From Rhizobium sp. G21 (lineage in GTDB: Bacteria > Pseudomonadota > Alphaproteobacteria > Rhizobiales > Rhizobiaceae), in assembly GCF_014158035.1 (NCBI RefSeq), contig NZ_JACFXW010000001.1:1364001-1428000 (forward strand): a stretch of 64,000 nt of DNA, written 5' to 3'. Each line of letters opens with the position of its first letter. Positions within the stretch are counted from its first letter, which is position 1. The notes under the pieces are model-generated. The model was not told the origin of the DNA. It saw only the letters and a list, made by a program, of their open reading frames with translations, and made no database searches. Positions 47,877 to 59,851 of this stretch are shown piece after piece. Position numbers and translations under genes: made by a program.

Positions 47877-47906
47877 TTGACAACTTTTGATTTATGCTCC
47901 TATATT
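47877..47906 (+). promoter_or_regulatory. Sigma-70-like promoter of the haloperoxidase gene
   Basis: TTGACA at 47877-47882 and TATATT at 47901-47906 are separated by 18 bp in an AT-rich stretch, 130 bp before the gene start. The -35 is a perfect consensus, rare in this GC-rich window. Confidence 0.6.
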
Positions 47907-48035
47907 GCCGATATCAGAATGTATAGAGCCGTCGAAACTCAGTTCACGACGACCGCTTCAGCATTTCAACACCTACATTCCTACAATTAAACGCGTCAAT
48001 ATCGCTGGCTTTCCGCAAAGCGTGGGAGAGATTAC

Positions 48036-49797
48036 ATGCGCATGACCAACGGCGACACCGACAAGACATGGGAAGTTGCGGCGCACACATTCGCAGTGGG
48101 CGTCGGAAGCTTTACCAAGAGCTTGAACCACAATGAGTATGGCGAGGTCGACACCGCGCAATTTCTGAAATTCGTGGCCGCCACCCGCGGCGACGGGCAT
48201 GGCTTCCAAGACGTCCCTTCCGGCCCGGAGCGTCAGCCCGGCAAAGGCAGCGCCGCATTCACCAATCCACAGGCCGGACTTGCAGCAGACCGACTGACAC
48301 ACCATCCCGCCGGCTATTCGATGCCGCCGGCCCCCTCGGTCAATTCGCTCTCGACAGCCGCGGAAATGGTCGAACTTTATTGGATGGCGTTGCTACGCGA
48401 CATTCCACTCAATGAGTTGGACGCGCATGGAGAAGTGGCCGAAGCCGCCGAGGAGCTAAATCAGGTCTTTGAAGACGCCTTATCCCATGACAAAGAAGCC
48501 GGACGATTGACACCCGGCGTGGATCTTCCGGGACACGGGTCGACTTTCATCCCCTTCACATCCGCAACACTCTTTCGACTGGGACTGCCGGGCGATCACA
48601 CCGGTCCGTTGGTCAGCCAGTTCTTCGTTCGACCGGCGGCGTTCGGCACGCAGACGATCGACCAGAGACAGCGGCCCTATGCGGGCAATTGCGATTTTCT
48701 GACCGATTTCGACGACTGGCTGTGCGCGCAGAACAGCGGCAAGGATCGGCACGACCAAGCCTATCCCGCCGCCAACGAACACGACGACAGTTTCTACGAT
48801 CCCGCCGGAGCCCGCTATATCAGCACGATGCGGGATCTGGCGAGATTCGTGAACAAGGACGCGCTGCATCAGGCCTATTTCAACGCCACCCTGATCCTGC
48901 TGTCCGGCAAGGCGAAGTGGACGGACGGCAACCCCTATTCCGACGTCGGTCCGTTGAAAGGTCGCGAAGCCGGTTTCGCGTGCTGGGTGGACCGCATATT
49001 CTCGCTCTGGTCTCGGAAGTGGCGACGCGCGCCCTCAAGATCGTCTGGAACCAGAAATGGCAGGTGCATCTACGGCTTCGGCCGGAGGCCTATGGCGGAT
49101 TGGCGCATGTCCAGACGGTCGGCGTGGGGGCGTCAAGCGAAACTACGGACTGCCGTCTTTCCTGTCCGAAACCTGCGCCGCAAAGATGATCCTGGAGAGG
49201 CACAAATCGCTGCTTCTTCCGATGGCGTTCACGCCGGGTAGTCCGACCCATCCGGCCTATGGGGCCGGCCACGCCACGGTGGCTGGCGCCTGCGTGACGA
49301 TCCTGAAGGCATATTTCAAGACTTTTTCCAAGACCGCGGACAGGACCGTCGTGCCCACGCCTTTCAACACTCTGTTCGAGCGCCTGGAGCCCGGCGGCGA
49401 AACCATCCGGCCTTATGGCAAGCCGGATCCCATCAAAGGCTATGTCACCGGCACGGCGGAGAACGGGGATTGGGGGCGCATCCCATTGGCCAAATCGGTG
49501 TTCAACGAACTGACGATCGAGGGCGAGCTCAACAAGCTGGCCGAAAATGTCGCGATGGGCCGCAGCATGGGCGGCGTTCACTGGAGAACGGACAATGCCC
49601 GCAGCTTGATGCTCGGGGAAGCGATCGCGGCGGAAATCCTCGCAGACATCACCGCCGACGTGAATGAAAAGCCGGAATTCACCTTCCGCACCTTCGGTCG
49701 CAAAGCAGATGGAGAGCCGGCCATCGTCCGCATCGCGCATGGGCGCATCCATGTCGACGACGTGCTGCACGACACCCATACCAGCAGCCTTCTCTGA
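48036..49797 (+). CDS. Vanadium-dependent haloperoxidase-like protein, frame broken twice
   Basis: The product fits the vanadium haloperoxidase branch of the PAP2 superfamily, which oxidises halides with hydrogen peroxide. The vanadate-binding motifs are in three frames: K and R in QKWQVHLRLRPEAYGG, then THPAYGAGHATVAGA with Gly-His, and the axial His in GGVHWRTD. Frame breaks lie near 48978-48986 (GFA/LGGPHILAL) and in the G run 49126-49130 (VGVG/GVKRNYGL); one added base at each gives about 587 residues. There is no clear signal peptide. Related PAP2 phosphatases are the alternative, but the RLRPEA and GAGHA context favours the haloperoxidase group. Confidence 0.8.
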
Positions 49798-49807
49798 TAG
49801 ACGAGGA

Positions 49808-50716
49808 CTATTTCAGGGGATGCAGGATGCCGGCGCTGTGGATCGAGCGGTTCAGCGCCGCTTCCAGCATCATCAGCTTGGCGACCTGATAGGTGAGATA
49901 TTCATCGAAGAAATTCTGCGAGATCCAGAGCGGCGAGCGGCCCGGGCGACCGGTCCAGCCGATGCTGTCCATGCGCATGGCCTGCGCGAATTTCCGGCTG
50001 AGATGGGTGACGGAGAGACCGGCGAGCTTGGCGAGGCCCGCGATGGAGTGACCGCCGCGGGTGCGCCAGCGCGGATCGCTCGCATCCGGCGCGACGATTT
50101 CCGAGAAGATGCGATCGAGAATGACGCTGCCGTCGTCGATCCAGACGAACAGCGAGAAGGTCGGCGCGGACTGGCTGATCGAAATGGATTTCATGAGCGT
50201 TTCGCAGACCAACGGCTGCACTTCGTCGAACAGACGAGGATCGGCGCGGAAGCGGGCGGCGCGTTCGCCGCCGTCGAGCGCGTCCAGCGTTTCCAGATGC
50301 ACGGCGTGCCAGTGGCAGGCGAGATCGAGCGTCTCCTGGGTCACGACGACAGGCTTCAAGCGCTTGTCGGTGGGCGATACCTTGCGCTCGATGATGCGGT
50401 AATGCTCCATCTCCTTGAGAAAGGCGTCGGCGGTGTTGCGCGAGACGATGCCATAGTGTTCGACCGCATCGAGGAAAGCGGCGACATGGATGCCGGTGCG
50501 GCCCGACTTCACATACATCGACAGAGCGAGATGCGCCATCAGATAGCGCTGATGCGTGGCCATGATCGATGCCGCGCGCGGATGGGCCTCGGCCGTGGCG
50601 AGCAGCTTGCCGGCTTGCGCCCGCAATGCGTCGATGAGCCCGGGATGGCTGGCCAGGCTGGAAAACAGGCTGTTCTTGGCGAAATCCGCCTCATGCGCGG
50701 ACGCGATCTTATGCAC
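49808..50716 (-). CDS. Winged-helix protein of unknown function
   Basis: The 302-residue protein has a MarR-like winged-helix segment near residues 70-125 (YGIVSRNTADAFLKEMEHYRI, then a KVSPTDKRLKPVV wing) and a second helix-turn-helix-like segment near 225-245 (IAGLAKLAGLSVTHLSRKF). It may be a transcriptional regulator, but the whole is not a family I can name. It lies 179 bp downstream of ccrM on the same strand and converges with the haloperoxidase gene. Confidence 0.65.
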   Translation of the reverse strand: MHKIASAHEADFAKNSLFSSLASHPGLIDALRAQAGKLLATAEAHPRAASIMATHQRYLMAHLALSMYVKSGRTGIHVAAFLDAVEHYGIVSRNTADAFLKEMEHYRIIERKVSPTDKRLKPVVVTQETLDLACHWHAVHLETLDALDGGERAARFRADPRLFDEVQPLVCETLMKSISISQSAPTFSLFVWIDDGSVILDRIFSEIVAPDASDPRWRTRGGHSIAGLAKLAGLSVTHLSRKFAQAMRMDSIGWTGRPGRSPLWISQNFFDEYLTYQVAKLMMLEAALNRSIHSAGILHPLK

Positions 50717-50826
50717 GGCGACGACCCCGGTTTTCCCGCCATAGGCGGATGATCAAGAGCCACATGGCTCGTGATCATAACGGGGACACATTAAGAAAAA
50801 TTCTGTTCTGTTTCAATAAATCTGAA

Positions 50827-52428
<1,602 letters not shown>

Positions 52429-53199
52429 ATGTGCCTGGATTGTCTGCCGAAGCGGCTCAACCGCCGCACCATGATCAAACTCGCGGGCCTCGGACTGGCG
52501 GCCGCCGGCATGCCGTCGATGGCTTCGGCCTCGGAAACCAAGCACGCGGTCCAGCATGAGGAAAAACCGGCGGATGCGCATCAGGCGGACGCTGCGCCAG
52601 CGCTTTCGCCGGAGGAGGCGCTGAAACGGCTGAAGGACGGCAATGCGCGCTTCATGAATGACGCCAACGCCTGCGCGGCCGATCTCGCCGGGCGTCGCAA
52701 GGAGCTGGCGGCCGGCCAACACCCCTGGGCGATCATCCTCACCTGTTCGGACAGCCGCGTGACGCCGGAACTGGTGTTCGGCGGCGTGACGCTGGGCGAA
52801 CTCTTCGTGATCCGCAACGCCGGAAACGTGCTGGACACGTCCGCGCTCGGCACGATCGAATATGGCGCCGAACATCTGCACGCGCCGCTGATCGTGGTGA
52901 TGGGCCACAAGAAATGCGGCGCGGTCGCCGCGGCCTGCGACGTGGTGCAGAAGGGAGTCCAGCTCGAAGGATCGATCGGCAAGATGGTGCAGCCGATCCT
53001 GCCGGTGGCGCTCAAAACATTGTTCAAATCGCCTGATTTCGTGGCGGAAACCGTGGCCAACAACGCCATCAGCGGCGCCCATCGCATCACCGAGGAGAGC
53101 CATATCGTCGCCCATCTGGCGAACGAAGGCAAGGTGAAGATCGTCTCGGCGGTCTACGACATCGAAAGCGGCAAGGTCGATTTTCTGGACATGGCCTGA
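52429..53199 (+). CDS. Exported beta-carbonic anhydrase
   Basis: The 256-residue enzyme hydrates CO2 to bicarbonate. Zinc ligands and catalytic dyad are in LTCSDSRVTPE (Cys, Asp, Arg) and GHKKCGAV (His, Cys). The N-terminus carries a twin-arginine-like signal (NRRTMIKLAGLGLAAAG, cleavage near ASA), followed by a His/Ala-rich spacer, so it should act in the periplasm. The start at 52429 (MCLDCLPKRL) leads directly into the signal. Periplasmic beta-class enzymes form a known subgroup. Confidence 0.91.
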   Translation: MCLDCLPKRLNRRTMIKLAGLGLAAAGMPSMASASETKHAVQHEEKPADAHQADAAPALSPEEALKRLKDGNARFMNDANACAADLAGRRKELAAGQHPWAIILTCSDSRVTPELVFGGVTLGELFVIRNAGNVLDTSALGTIEYGAEHLHAPLIVVMGHKKCGAVAAACDVVQKGVQLEGSIGKMVQPILPVALKTLFKSPDFVAETVANNAISGAHRITEESHIVAHLANEGKVKIVSAVYDIESGKVDFLDMA

Positions 53200-53333
53200 G
53201 CACTCCTCCGGCGCAGCCGCAGACTGCGCCATCAGCGCCTTCGATCAACGGCGCTGATGGCGGACTTTGACGATTTTCATTGGACGCGCGGCGGCTCGTC
53301 GTGTTCGATGGCGCATCAATCGAAGGAATCCGC

Positions 53334-53990
53334 ATGCTGACGATCTACGGCGTCTATCAATCCCGCGCATCGCGCGTCTACTGGACCGCGCTCGAACTCG
53401 GGCTCGACTTCGAGAGCGTGCCGGTGATCCAGACACGGCGCTTGCCGCAACCGGTCGCGCCCGACGCGCCCATCCATACCCATGCGGCGGAATTCCTGGC
53501 GATCAACCCCAACGGCCATATCCCGGCGATCGCCGATGACGGGCTGGTGATCGACGAATCCCTCGCCATCACCCTCTATCTCGCCCGCAAGCATGGCGGC
53601 CCGATTGCCGCGGATACGCTGCGCGAAGAGGGCGAGGTTCTGGCGTGGACATTTTGGGCTGCGACCGAAGTCGAACCGCATACGGTGAAAATCGTATTCG
53701 CCTATGACGACGGGCTGGAAGCGACCGAGGGCGGACGGGAAACTATCTCGGTGGCGCGGCGGATGCTGAAACGTCCGCTGACGCGGCTGAACGATCATCT
53801 CGGCGAGAACGACTATCTGACGGGCGGCCGTTTCACAGTCGCCGATCTCAATGTCGTGGAGATCATCCGCTACGCGCTCAGCGAGACGGATTTCATGGCC
53901 AATTATCCCGCGATCCTCGCCTGGGTGGCGCGCTGCCACGAGCGACCGGCCTTCCGCGAAATGATGGCGCGGCGCAAGGCCGAAGGGTGA
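53334..53990 (+). CDS. Glutathione S-transferase family protein
   Basis: The 218-residue protein has an N-terminal thioredoxin-like domain (MLTIYGVYQSRASRVYWTAL, NPNGHIPAI, DESLAITLYL) and a C-terminal helical domain with the conserved FTVADLNVVEII. It would conjugate glutathione to electrophiles or act as a peroxidase. The ATG at 53334 is preceded by AAGGA. It stands alone between the carbonic anhydrase and RidA genes. The substrate is unknown. Confidence 0.9.
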   Translation: MLTIYGVYQSRASRVYWTALELGLDFESVPVIQTRRLPQPVAPDAPIHTHAAEFLAINPNGHIPAIADDGLVIDESLAITLYLARKHGGPIAADTLREEGEVLAWTFWAATEVEPHTVKIVFAYDDGLEATEGGRETISVARRMLKRPLTRLNDHLGENDYLTGGRFTVADLNVVEIIRYALSETDFMANYPAILAWVARCHERPAFREMMARRKAEG

Positions 53991-54045
53991 GCCCTCACCA
54001 TTGCTGAGCGCGCTCGGCCGGTCCGCCCCCTGCCCGCTTTCAGAT

Positions 54046-54077
54046 AACGGCCGCGCGGCGCCATGCCCGCGGCCGTT
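54046..54077. terminator. Hairpin between convergent GST and ridA genes
   Basis: AACGGCCGCG and CGCGGCCGTT pair perfectly over 10 bp with a 12-base loop, between stops at 53990 and 54090. Adjacent T and A residues on both sides suit a bidirectional terminator. Confidence 0.7.
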
Positions 54078-54089
54078 TGCGTTCCAGGC

Positions 54090-54434
54090 TCAGAGAGCGA
54101 CGATCGCCGTCATCTCGACCTTGTAGTTCGGGGTCGCCAGACGGGCCTCGACCGTGGCGCGGGCCGGCGGGTTGGCCTTATCGACCCACTGGTCGTAGAC
54201 GCCGTTCATGGCGGCGAAATCGCCGATCGAGGCGAGATAGACGTTGATCGACAGGATCTTGGCCTTCTCCGTGCCGGCTTCGGCGAGGATGGCGTCGATG
54301 GCCGCCAGCACTTCCTTGGTCTGCTGTTCGATCGAGCCCTTTTCATCGTCGGCCACCTGGCCGGCGACATAGAGGACGCCATTGTGGGCGACGGCGGCGC
54401 TCATGCGCGGGCCGGGCTGATAACGCTTGATCAT
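54090..54434 (-). CDS. ridA: RidA-family enamine/imine deaminase
   Basis: The 114-residue protein is a RidA (YjgF/YER057c) family member that removes reactive enamines and imines. The signature PPARATVEARL holds the carboxylate-binding Arg, and the C-terminus YKVEMTAIVAL is typical. It would form a trimer in the cytoplasm. The ATG at 54434 follows AAGGAGAC. The longer upstream frame is not similar to the family. Confidence 0.9.
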   Translation of the reverse strand: MIKRYQPGPRMSAAVAHNGVLYVAGQVADDEKGSIEQQTKEVLAAIDAILAEAGTEKAKILSINVYLASIGDFAAMNGVYDQWVDKANPPARATVEARLATPNYKVEMTAIVAL

Positions 54435-54568
54435 CGGGGTCTCCTTCAAAATATCTCGGCAAACATCCAGACGAATGAGCCGGGTGTTTTCGTAGAGATT
54501 TGGACGGAAGGGGCAAGCGTTTTCGTGGAAATAGGCGCTTGGCCGCTGCGATTTCCCCCACTCGGCGC

Positions 54569-54924
54569 TCAGGCGACGCCCGGAACGTCGTTGAGATCGA
54601 ACCAGACGGGAATGCCGCGCTCGCGGGCGATGCGCACGTCGTTGTCCGCCCCTTGGACGCGCCCGGCAGCCGCAGCACGCCCTCGCACAGCGCCAGCAGC
54701 CGGTGGGCGACCGGATGGAAAATCTCCTCGTACAGATCATCGCCCACCACCCCGCCGCCCGCCGCCGCCCAGACCGGCAGCGCCACCCATTCGCCGATCA
54801 TCGGCACATGGCCGGCCTTGAACAGCGCATAGGACGGCGCTTCGAGCGTTTTCAGATTGTCCGCCATTTTCTGTGGATCGTCATCGGTTCCGGAGCGATA
54901 GGGGCCGGCGATGAGAATGAGCAT
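54569..54924 (-). CDS. Nucleoside 2-deoxyribosyltransferase-like (DUF4406-type) protein, frame broken
   Basis: The product begins MLILIAGPYRSG, a phosphate-binding-like start seen in nucleoside deoxyribosyltransferase/DUF4406 proteins. It continues GHVPMIGEWVALPVW and LLALCEGVLRLPGASKG. After KG the frame is lost in a four-C run at 54649-54652 (plus strand); one added base gives ADNDVRIARERGIPVWFDL and a stop at 54569. The corrected length is 118 residues. AAAGGAAA precedes the ATG at 54924. The biochemical role is not known. Confidence 0.75.
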
Positions 54925-55119
54925 GGGATTTCCTTTCATTGTTTCCGTCGTCACTCATGCGATTTCGTGCAATATCGTTTATTTTCATGCAATGTCAAGC
55001 GCGATGCAAATCCTTGGCGAGCCGATCGGCGACGACCAACGGCGCGGGGCAAGTTTGACTGGCGCGGGCAAAGACGCGCTGTTATGGAGAGTGGAAACGC
55101 CACCACATGCGAGACCGAC

Positions 55120-56250
55120 ATGACGACGCGCTATTTCCGGCCCGATCTCCCGAAAGCCGTCCTCGCCCTCACGCTCACGGCGTTCGCGCTCACGGGCTGC
55201 GGATCGCGCCCCTCGCCGGAAACGCTGGCGAATGTGGACACGCGCGGCATCCCCAAGCTCGCCACGGAGCAGGTCTTCGCGATGACCACACGCGGCCGCA
55301 CCAAGCCGGACGCCAATATGTTCGACAATTCCAAGGCCCGCGACGCCTCCTATGCCGAGTTCACCGTGTCGATTCCGCCCAATCACAGGAATTCCGAGGT
55401 GGAATGGCCGGGCGCGAAGGCCGATCCGAAAAAGACTTTCGCCGTGGTGGGCCAGAAACGGCTCGACCAGAGAGACTTCATCGACGCGATCGATCATGCC
55501 GACCCGAAAAGCCGCGATATCGGCATTTTCGTGCACGGCTACAACAACAGCTATCAGGAGGCGCTGTTCCGCATGGCGCAGATGGCGCATGACGCCAACA
55601 TCCCCGGGGCCAAGGTGGTGTTCTCCTGGCCGTCGCAGGCGGAACTGGCCGGCTATGTCGCCGACAAGGAAAGCGCGACCTATTCGCGCGACTATCTGGC
55701 TCAGTTCCTCACCGAGGCGACCAAGCGGCGCAAGACCGGCGAGGTCTATGTGTTCGCCCATTCGATGGGGTCATGGCTGACGGTGGAGGCGCTGAGGCAG
55801 TTGCGCCTCGCCAAGCGCGACGACGTGCTCGACAAGCTGAAAGTGGTGCTGGCCGCCCCCGACATCGACGCCGACGTGTTCCGGACGCAGATGCAGGTGA
55901 TCGGCCGGATGAAACTGCCGATCACCATTCTGGTCGCCCCGGACGATCGGGCGCTAGAAGTGTCGAAATTCCTTTCCGCCAGCAGCCAGCGCGTCGGCGC
56001 GCTCGACGTGAAAGACCCTGATGTGATCGCCGCCGCCCGGAGCGTCGGCATCCAGTTCATCGATATTTCCAGCGTGAAGCCGCTCGATTCCACCAATCAC
56101 AACCGCTTCGCCGACGTCGCAGTGCTGGCGCCTGCTCTGCGCGACGACAGGAAGGCCGGCCTCAAAGACGCGGGCGCCTTCGTGTTCAACGCGGCCGCGG
56201 ACACCGTGTCGAGCCCGTTCCGCATCGTGTCGGGCGTGTTGAGCCAGTAA
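55120..56250 (+). CDS. Alpha/beta hydrolase lipoprotein (DUF900)
   Basis: The 376-residue protein starts with a lipoprotein signal peptide (LTLTAFALTGCGS), so it is probably lipid-anchored in the cell envelope. The hydrolase domain has FVHGYNNSYQEALFR and the nucleophile elbow in VFAHSMGSWLTVEAL, typical of DUF900. An acidic catalytic residue lies in LVAPDDRALEVS. The C-terminal ~80 residues, ending in ADTVSSPFRIVSG, also occur in relatives. The substrate is unknown. Confidence 0.85.
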   Translation: MTTRYFRPDLPKAVLALTLTAFALTGCGSRPSPETLANVDTRGIPKLATEQVFAMTTRGRTKPDANMFDNSKARDASYAEFTVSIPPNHRNSEVEWPGAKADPKKTFAVVGQKRLDQRDFIDAIDHADPKSRDIGIFVHGYNNSYQEALFRMAQMAHDANIPGAKVVFSWPSQAELAGYVADKESATYSRDYLAQFLTEATKRRKTGEVYVFAHSMGSWLTVEALRQLRLAKRDDVLDKLKVVLAAPDIDADVFRTQMQVIGRMKLPITILVAPDDRALEVSKFLSASSQRVGALDVKDPDVIAAARSVGIQFIDISSVKPLDSTNHNRFADVAVLAPALRDDRKAGLKDAGAFVFNAAADTVSSPFRIVSGVLSQ

Positions 56251-56286
56251 AGGCCTGCCAATTTCCGTCAGCGATGAAAACGCTGC

Positions 56287-57936
56287 CTACCGATCGCTCG
56301 TCTCCCAGCGCGGATTGACCCAGGGCTCCTGGTTCGACCGGGCCAGCGGCTGTTTGCCCAGAATATGGTCGGCGGCTTTTTCGCCGGTCATGATCGAGGG
56401 GCCGTTGAGATTGCCATAGGTGATGTGCGGGAAGATCGAGGAGTCGGCCACGCGCAGGCCGTCGACGCCGATGACGCGGGTCTCGGGATCGACCACGGCC
56501 ATGGGATCGTTCCTGTCGCCCATCTTGCAGGTGCCGCAGGGGTGATAGGCGCTTTCGAGATGTTCGCGCAGGAAGTCGTCGATCTCGGCGTCGCTTTGCA
56601 CGGCGGCGCCCGGCTGGATTTCGCGGCCGCGATAGCGATCGAAGGCCTGTTGGCCGAAGATCTCGCGCGTCAGGCGCACGCAATGGCGGAATTTGATCCA
56701 GTCTTCCTCATGGCTCATATAGTTGAACCGGATGAGCGGATCGGCCTTGGGATCGGAAGAGCGCAGCGTGACGGCGCCGCGCGATTTCGACAGGTTGTAG
56801 CCGACATGGGCCTGGAAGCTGTGGGTTTTCGCCGCCGACTTGCCGTCGTAGCGCACCGCCACCGGCAGGAAATGATACTGGATATCCGGCTGCTTGACGC
56901 CCGGGGCCGAGCGGACGAAGGCGCAGGATTCGAACTGGTTGGATGTGCCCAGGCCCTTCTTGAAGAACAGCCATTGCGCGCCGGCGAGGCCCTGCATGTA
57001 CCAGGGCAGCCAGCTATAGAGCGACACCGGCTCCGTGCACTCCTGCTGGAAGTAGAACTCCATATGGTCCTGCAGGTTCTGGCCGACGCCCGGACGATCC
57101 ACCTTCACCTCGACGCCGAGTTGGCGCAGATGCTCGGCCGGACCGACGCCCGACAGCATCAAGAGTTTCGGCGAATTGAAGGAGGAGGCCGAGACGATGA
57201 CCTCGCGATTGGCCTTGATCACCTCGATCTGGCCGTTGCGCTCGATCTCGACGCCCACGGCGCGACCGTTCTCGATCACAACCTTGCGGGCGAGACAGCG
57301 CACCAGCTCGACATTCGGCCGTTTCAGCGCCGGCTTCAGATAGGCGGTAGCGGCGGACCAGCGGCGGCCCTGCCAGCTCGTCTGCTCCATCTCGCCGAAG
57401 CCTTCCTGCTTGTGGCCGTTATAATCCTCGGTCACCTCGAACCCGGCCTGGCGGCCGGCGTCGATAAAGGCCTTGTAGAGCGGGTTGGGCGAGCCGCCGC
57501 GACGGACATGCAGGGGACCATCGGTTCCGCGCCAGCCCTCTTCGCCGCCATGGGAATTTTCCTGGCGCTTGAAATAGGGCAGCACATCGGCATAGGCCCA
57601 GCCGCGCGCGCCGAGGGCTTCCCAGCGATTGAAATCCTCCGAATGGCCCCGGACATAGACCATGCCGTTGATCGAGGAGGAGCCGCCGATGACCTTGCCT
57701 CGGGGCGCGGTGATGCGGCGATTGTTGAGGTTGGGCTCCGGCTCGGAGAGATAGCCCCAGTTATACTGCTTCATGTTGAGCGGCCAGGCGAGCGCCGCCG
57801 GCATCTGGATAAACGGGCCGGCGTCGGTGCCGCCGAATTCCAGCACGATGACGCTGTTCTTGCCGTCTTCGGAAAGACGCGCCGTGAGCGCCGAGCCGGC
57901 CGAGCCGGAACCGATGATGACGAAATCAGCTTGCAT
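56287..57936 (-). CDS. betA: Choline dehydrogenase
   Basis: BetA oxidises choline to betaine aldehyde at the membrane. The 549-residue flavoprotein belongs to the GMC family, with the FAD motif [18 protein letters not shown] at the start, GMC signature 1 ([21 protein letters not shown]), signature 2 ([15 protein letters not shown]) and the active-site His in [10 protein letters not shown]. The ATG at 57936 aligns with the family. It is the last gene of the minus-strand bet group, 190 bp after betB. Confidence 0.93.
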   Translation of the reverse strand: MQADFVIIGSGSAGSALTARLSEDGKNSVIVLEFGGTDAGPFIQMPAALAWPLNMKQYNWGYLSEPEPNLNNRRITAPRGKVIGGSSSINGMVYVRGHSEDFNRWEALGARGWAYADVLPYFKRQENSHGGEEGWRGTDGPLHVRRGGSPNPLYKAFIDAGRQAGFEVTEDYNGHKQEGFGEMEQTSWQGRRWSAATAYLKPALKRPNVELVRCLARKVVIENGRAVGVEIERNGQIEVIKANREVIVSASSFNSPKLLMLSGVGPAEHLRQLGVEVKVDRPGVGQNLQDHMEFYFQQECTEPVSLYSWLPWYMQGLAGAQWLFFKKGLGTSNQFESCAFVRSAPGVKQPDIQYHFLPVAVRYDGKSAAKTHSFQAHVGYNLSKSRGAVTLRSSDPKADPLIRFNYMSHEEDWIKFRHCVRLTREIFGQQAFDRYRGREIQPGAAVQSDAEIDDFLREHLESAYHPCGTCKMGDRNDPMAVVDPETRVIGVDGLRVADSSIFPHITYGNLNGPSIMTGEKAADHILGKQPLARSNQEPWVNPRWETSDR

Positions 57937-57975
57937 GCGTGTCCCCTGTTCGTTTGTTTTTAAAGAACCCCTCCC

Positions 57976-58000
57976 AACCCTCCCCACAAGGGGGAGGGTT
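57976..58000. repeat. Intergenic palindrome between betB and betA (first)
   Basis: AACCCTCCCC and GGGGAGGGTT form a perfect 10-bp inverted repeat with a five-base loop. This CCCTCCCC...GGGGAGGG type of element is common between genes in alphaproteobacteria and may be a dispersed palindrome or attenuator. Confidence 0.7.
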
Positions 58001-58087
58001 TAACGTGTGGCGGCGTCCCCACGCCATCCATCCTCATCGCATCTGGCGCGCCCTTGCATTTGGACCGAGGCGGCGCGGCAGTTTAAG

Positions 58088-58109
58088 CCCCTCCCATTGT
58101 TAGGAGGGG
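58088..58109. repeat. Intergenic palindrome between betB and betA (second)
   Basis: CCCCTCC and GGAGGGG form a 7-bp inverted repeat with an eight-base loop, 18 bp after the betB stop on the minus strand. It is related in sequence to the palindrome at 57976-58000, so the two may be halves or degenerate copies of one element. Confidence 0.6.
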
Positions 58110-58126
58110 TTTAGGGCGGGGTCCTC

Positions 58127-59590
58127 TTAGTACGGCGCCTCGCACGGTCCCATCGCCACATAGACCGTCTTCAATTCGGAATAGTGGTTGAAGGCGGCTA
58201 GCGAGTTTTCGCGGCCGAAGCCGGATTGCTTGACGCCGCCGAAGGGGATTTCCACCGGGCAGAGATTGTAGGTGTTGATCCAGAACGTGCCGGCTTCGAT
58301 CTGTTCGGCCATGCGGTGGGCGCGGGCGATGTCCTTCGTGAAGACGCCGCCGGCGAGACCGAATTCGGAAGCGTTGGCGCGGGCCACGACATCGTCCTCA
58401 CCCTCGAAATCGAGCACGCACATCACCGGGCCGAAGATTTCTTCGCGGGCAATGGTCATGTCGTCGGTGACATCGGCAAACACGGTCGGCTGGATATAGC
58501 AGCCTTCGGCCGGCACGGCGTTGGGAATGGCGCCGCCGGTGACGAGGCGGGCGCCCTCGGCCTTGCCCTTGTCGATATAGGACAGGATCTTTTCCTGCTG
58601 GGCGCGGTTGATCACCGGGCCCATCTGGGTCGCCTCGTCCATCGGCTCGCCGATGACGATGGCTTCGGTGCGCGCCTTGAGGCGGGCGAGGAACTCGTCC
58701 TTGACGCCCTTGTGCACGAAGACGCGGGTGCCGTTGGAGCAGACCTGGCCGGTCGAATAGAAATTGGCGAGCATGGCGCCGGAGATGGCGGAATCGAGAT
58801 CGGCGTCGTCGAACACGATCAGCGGCGACTTGCCGCCCAATTCCATGGTGACGTGCTTGAGATGGCCGGCGGCGGCTTCGGCCACTTTGCGGCCTGTCGG
58901 TACCGAACCGGTCAGCGAGACCTTGGCGACATCGGGATGATTGACCAGCTGCGGGCCGGTGGCGCGATCGCCCTGGATGACATTGTAGAGGCCCTTGGGC
59001 AGGCCGGCTTCGATGAGGATTTCGGCGATCTTCAGCGCGCCAAGCGGCGTGTTTTCAGACGGCTTGAACACCATGGCGTTGCCGCAGATCAGCGCCGGCG
59101 CGCCTTTCCAGCAAGCGATCTGCTGGGGATAGTTCCAGGCGCCGATGCCGACGCAGACGCCGAGCGGAATGCGCTTGGTGTAGGCCCAATCGCCGCCGAG
59201 CGGGATATGTTCGCCATTCAGCGCCACGGCGGCGGCGCCGCCGAAGAATTCGAAGGCGTCAGCGCCCGAAGTGGGATCGGCGACGATGGTTTCCTGGATC
59301 GGCTTGCCGGTGTCGAGCGTTTCCAGCTCGGAAAGCTCGCGGTTCTTGGCGCGCATGATCTCGGCTGCGCGCTTGAGGATGCGGCCGCGCGCGGTGGGGC
59401 TCATCTTGGCCCATTCGACCTGGGCCGCCTTGGCCGAGGCGACGGCGCGCTCGATGATGGCGGGGGTGGCGGCATGCAGCCGGGCGATGACTTCGCCGGT
59501 GGCCGGATACAAGCAATCAAAGGCCGCGCCGGCCGTATCTTCGATATATTCGCCGTCGATGAAATGGCTGGCGGGTGGTTGTGCGCGCAT
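58127..59590 (-). CDS. betB: Betaine aldehyde dehydrogenase
   Basis: BetB oxidises betaine aldehyde to glycine betaine, an osmoprotectant, with NAD(P). The 487-residue protein has the aldehyde dehydrogenase Glu in [10 protein letters not shown] and Cys in [14 protein letters not shown], plus [18 protein letters not shown]. The latter and the [12 protein letters not shown] segment are BetB-like. The ATG at 59590 is preceded by AAGGGG; an upstream in-frame extension is rejected. It lies between the DUF1344 and betA genes on the same strand. Confidence 0.94.
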   Translation of the reverse strand: MRAQPPASHFIDGEYIEDTAGAAFDCLYPATGEVIARLHAATPAIIERAVASAKAAQVEWAKMSPTARGRILKRAAEIMRAKNRELSELETLDTGKPIQETIVADPTSGADAFEFFGGAAAVALNGEHIPLGGDWAYTKRIPLGVCVGIGAWNYPQQIACWKGAPALICGNAMVFKPSENTPLGALKIAEILIEAGLPKGLYNVIQGDRATGPQLVNHPDVAKVSLTGSVPTGRKVAEAAAGHLKHVTMELGGKSPLIVFDDADLDSAISGAMLANFYSTGQVCSNGTRVFVHKGVKDEFLARLKARTEAIVIGEPMDEATQMGPVINRAQQEKILSYIDKGKAEGARLVTGGAIPNAVPAEGCYIQPTVFADVTDDMTIAREEIFGPVMCVLDFEGEDDVVARANASEFGLAGGVFTKDIARAHRMAEQIEAGTFWINTYNLCPVEIPFGGVKQSGFGRENSLAAFNHYSELKTVYVAMGPCEAPY

Positions 59591-59740
59591 GATTTTCCCC
59601 TTGCCGGCAGGAGCCCCGGACATGCTGTAATTACACAAGCATATAACGGGCCTGCGACAAAGCGACCTTGCTGGCGCATCCTATTTTTATCCCGATTGCG
59701 ACATTTCCACTTCGCAGGAACGCCGTGCGGCGCCGAAAGC

Positions 59741-59767
59741 AAAAAGGCGTCCGATGGGGCGGACGCC
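59741..59767 (-). terminator. Rho-independent terminator after the DUF1344 gene
   Basis: On the minus strand GGCGTCCG and CGGACGCC pair over 8 bp with a six-base loop, followed by TTTTT. It lies 85 bp after the stop and 151 bp before the betB start, so betB probably has its own promoter. Confidence 0.82.
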
Positions 59768-59851
59768 AGATGAGCCTTGAAAACAGTCACAAACCGATCG
59801 GCCGGCGCGGCTGGAGAGGGGGCGGTGCGCGCCGGCCGAGAGCGGCAGCGA

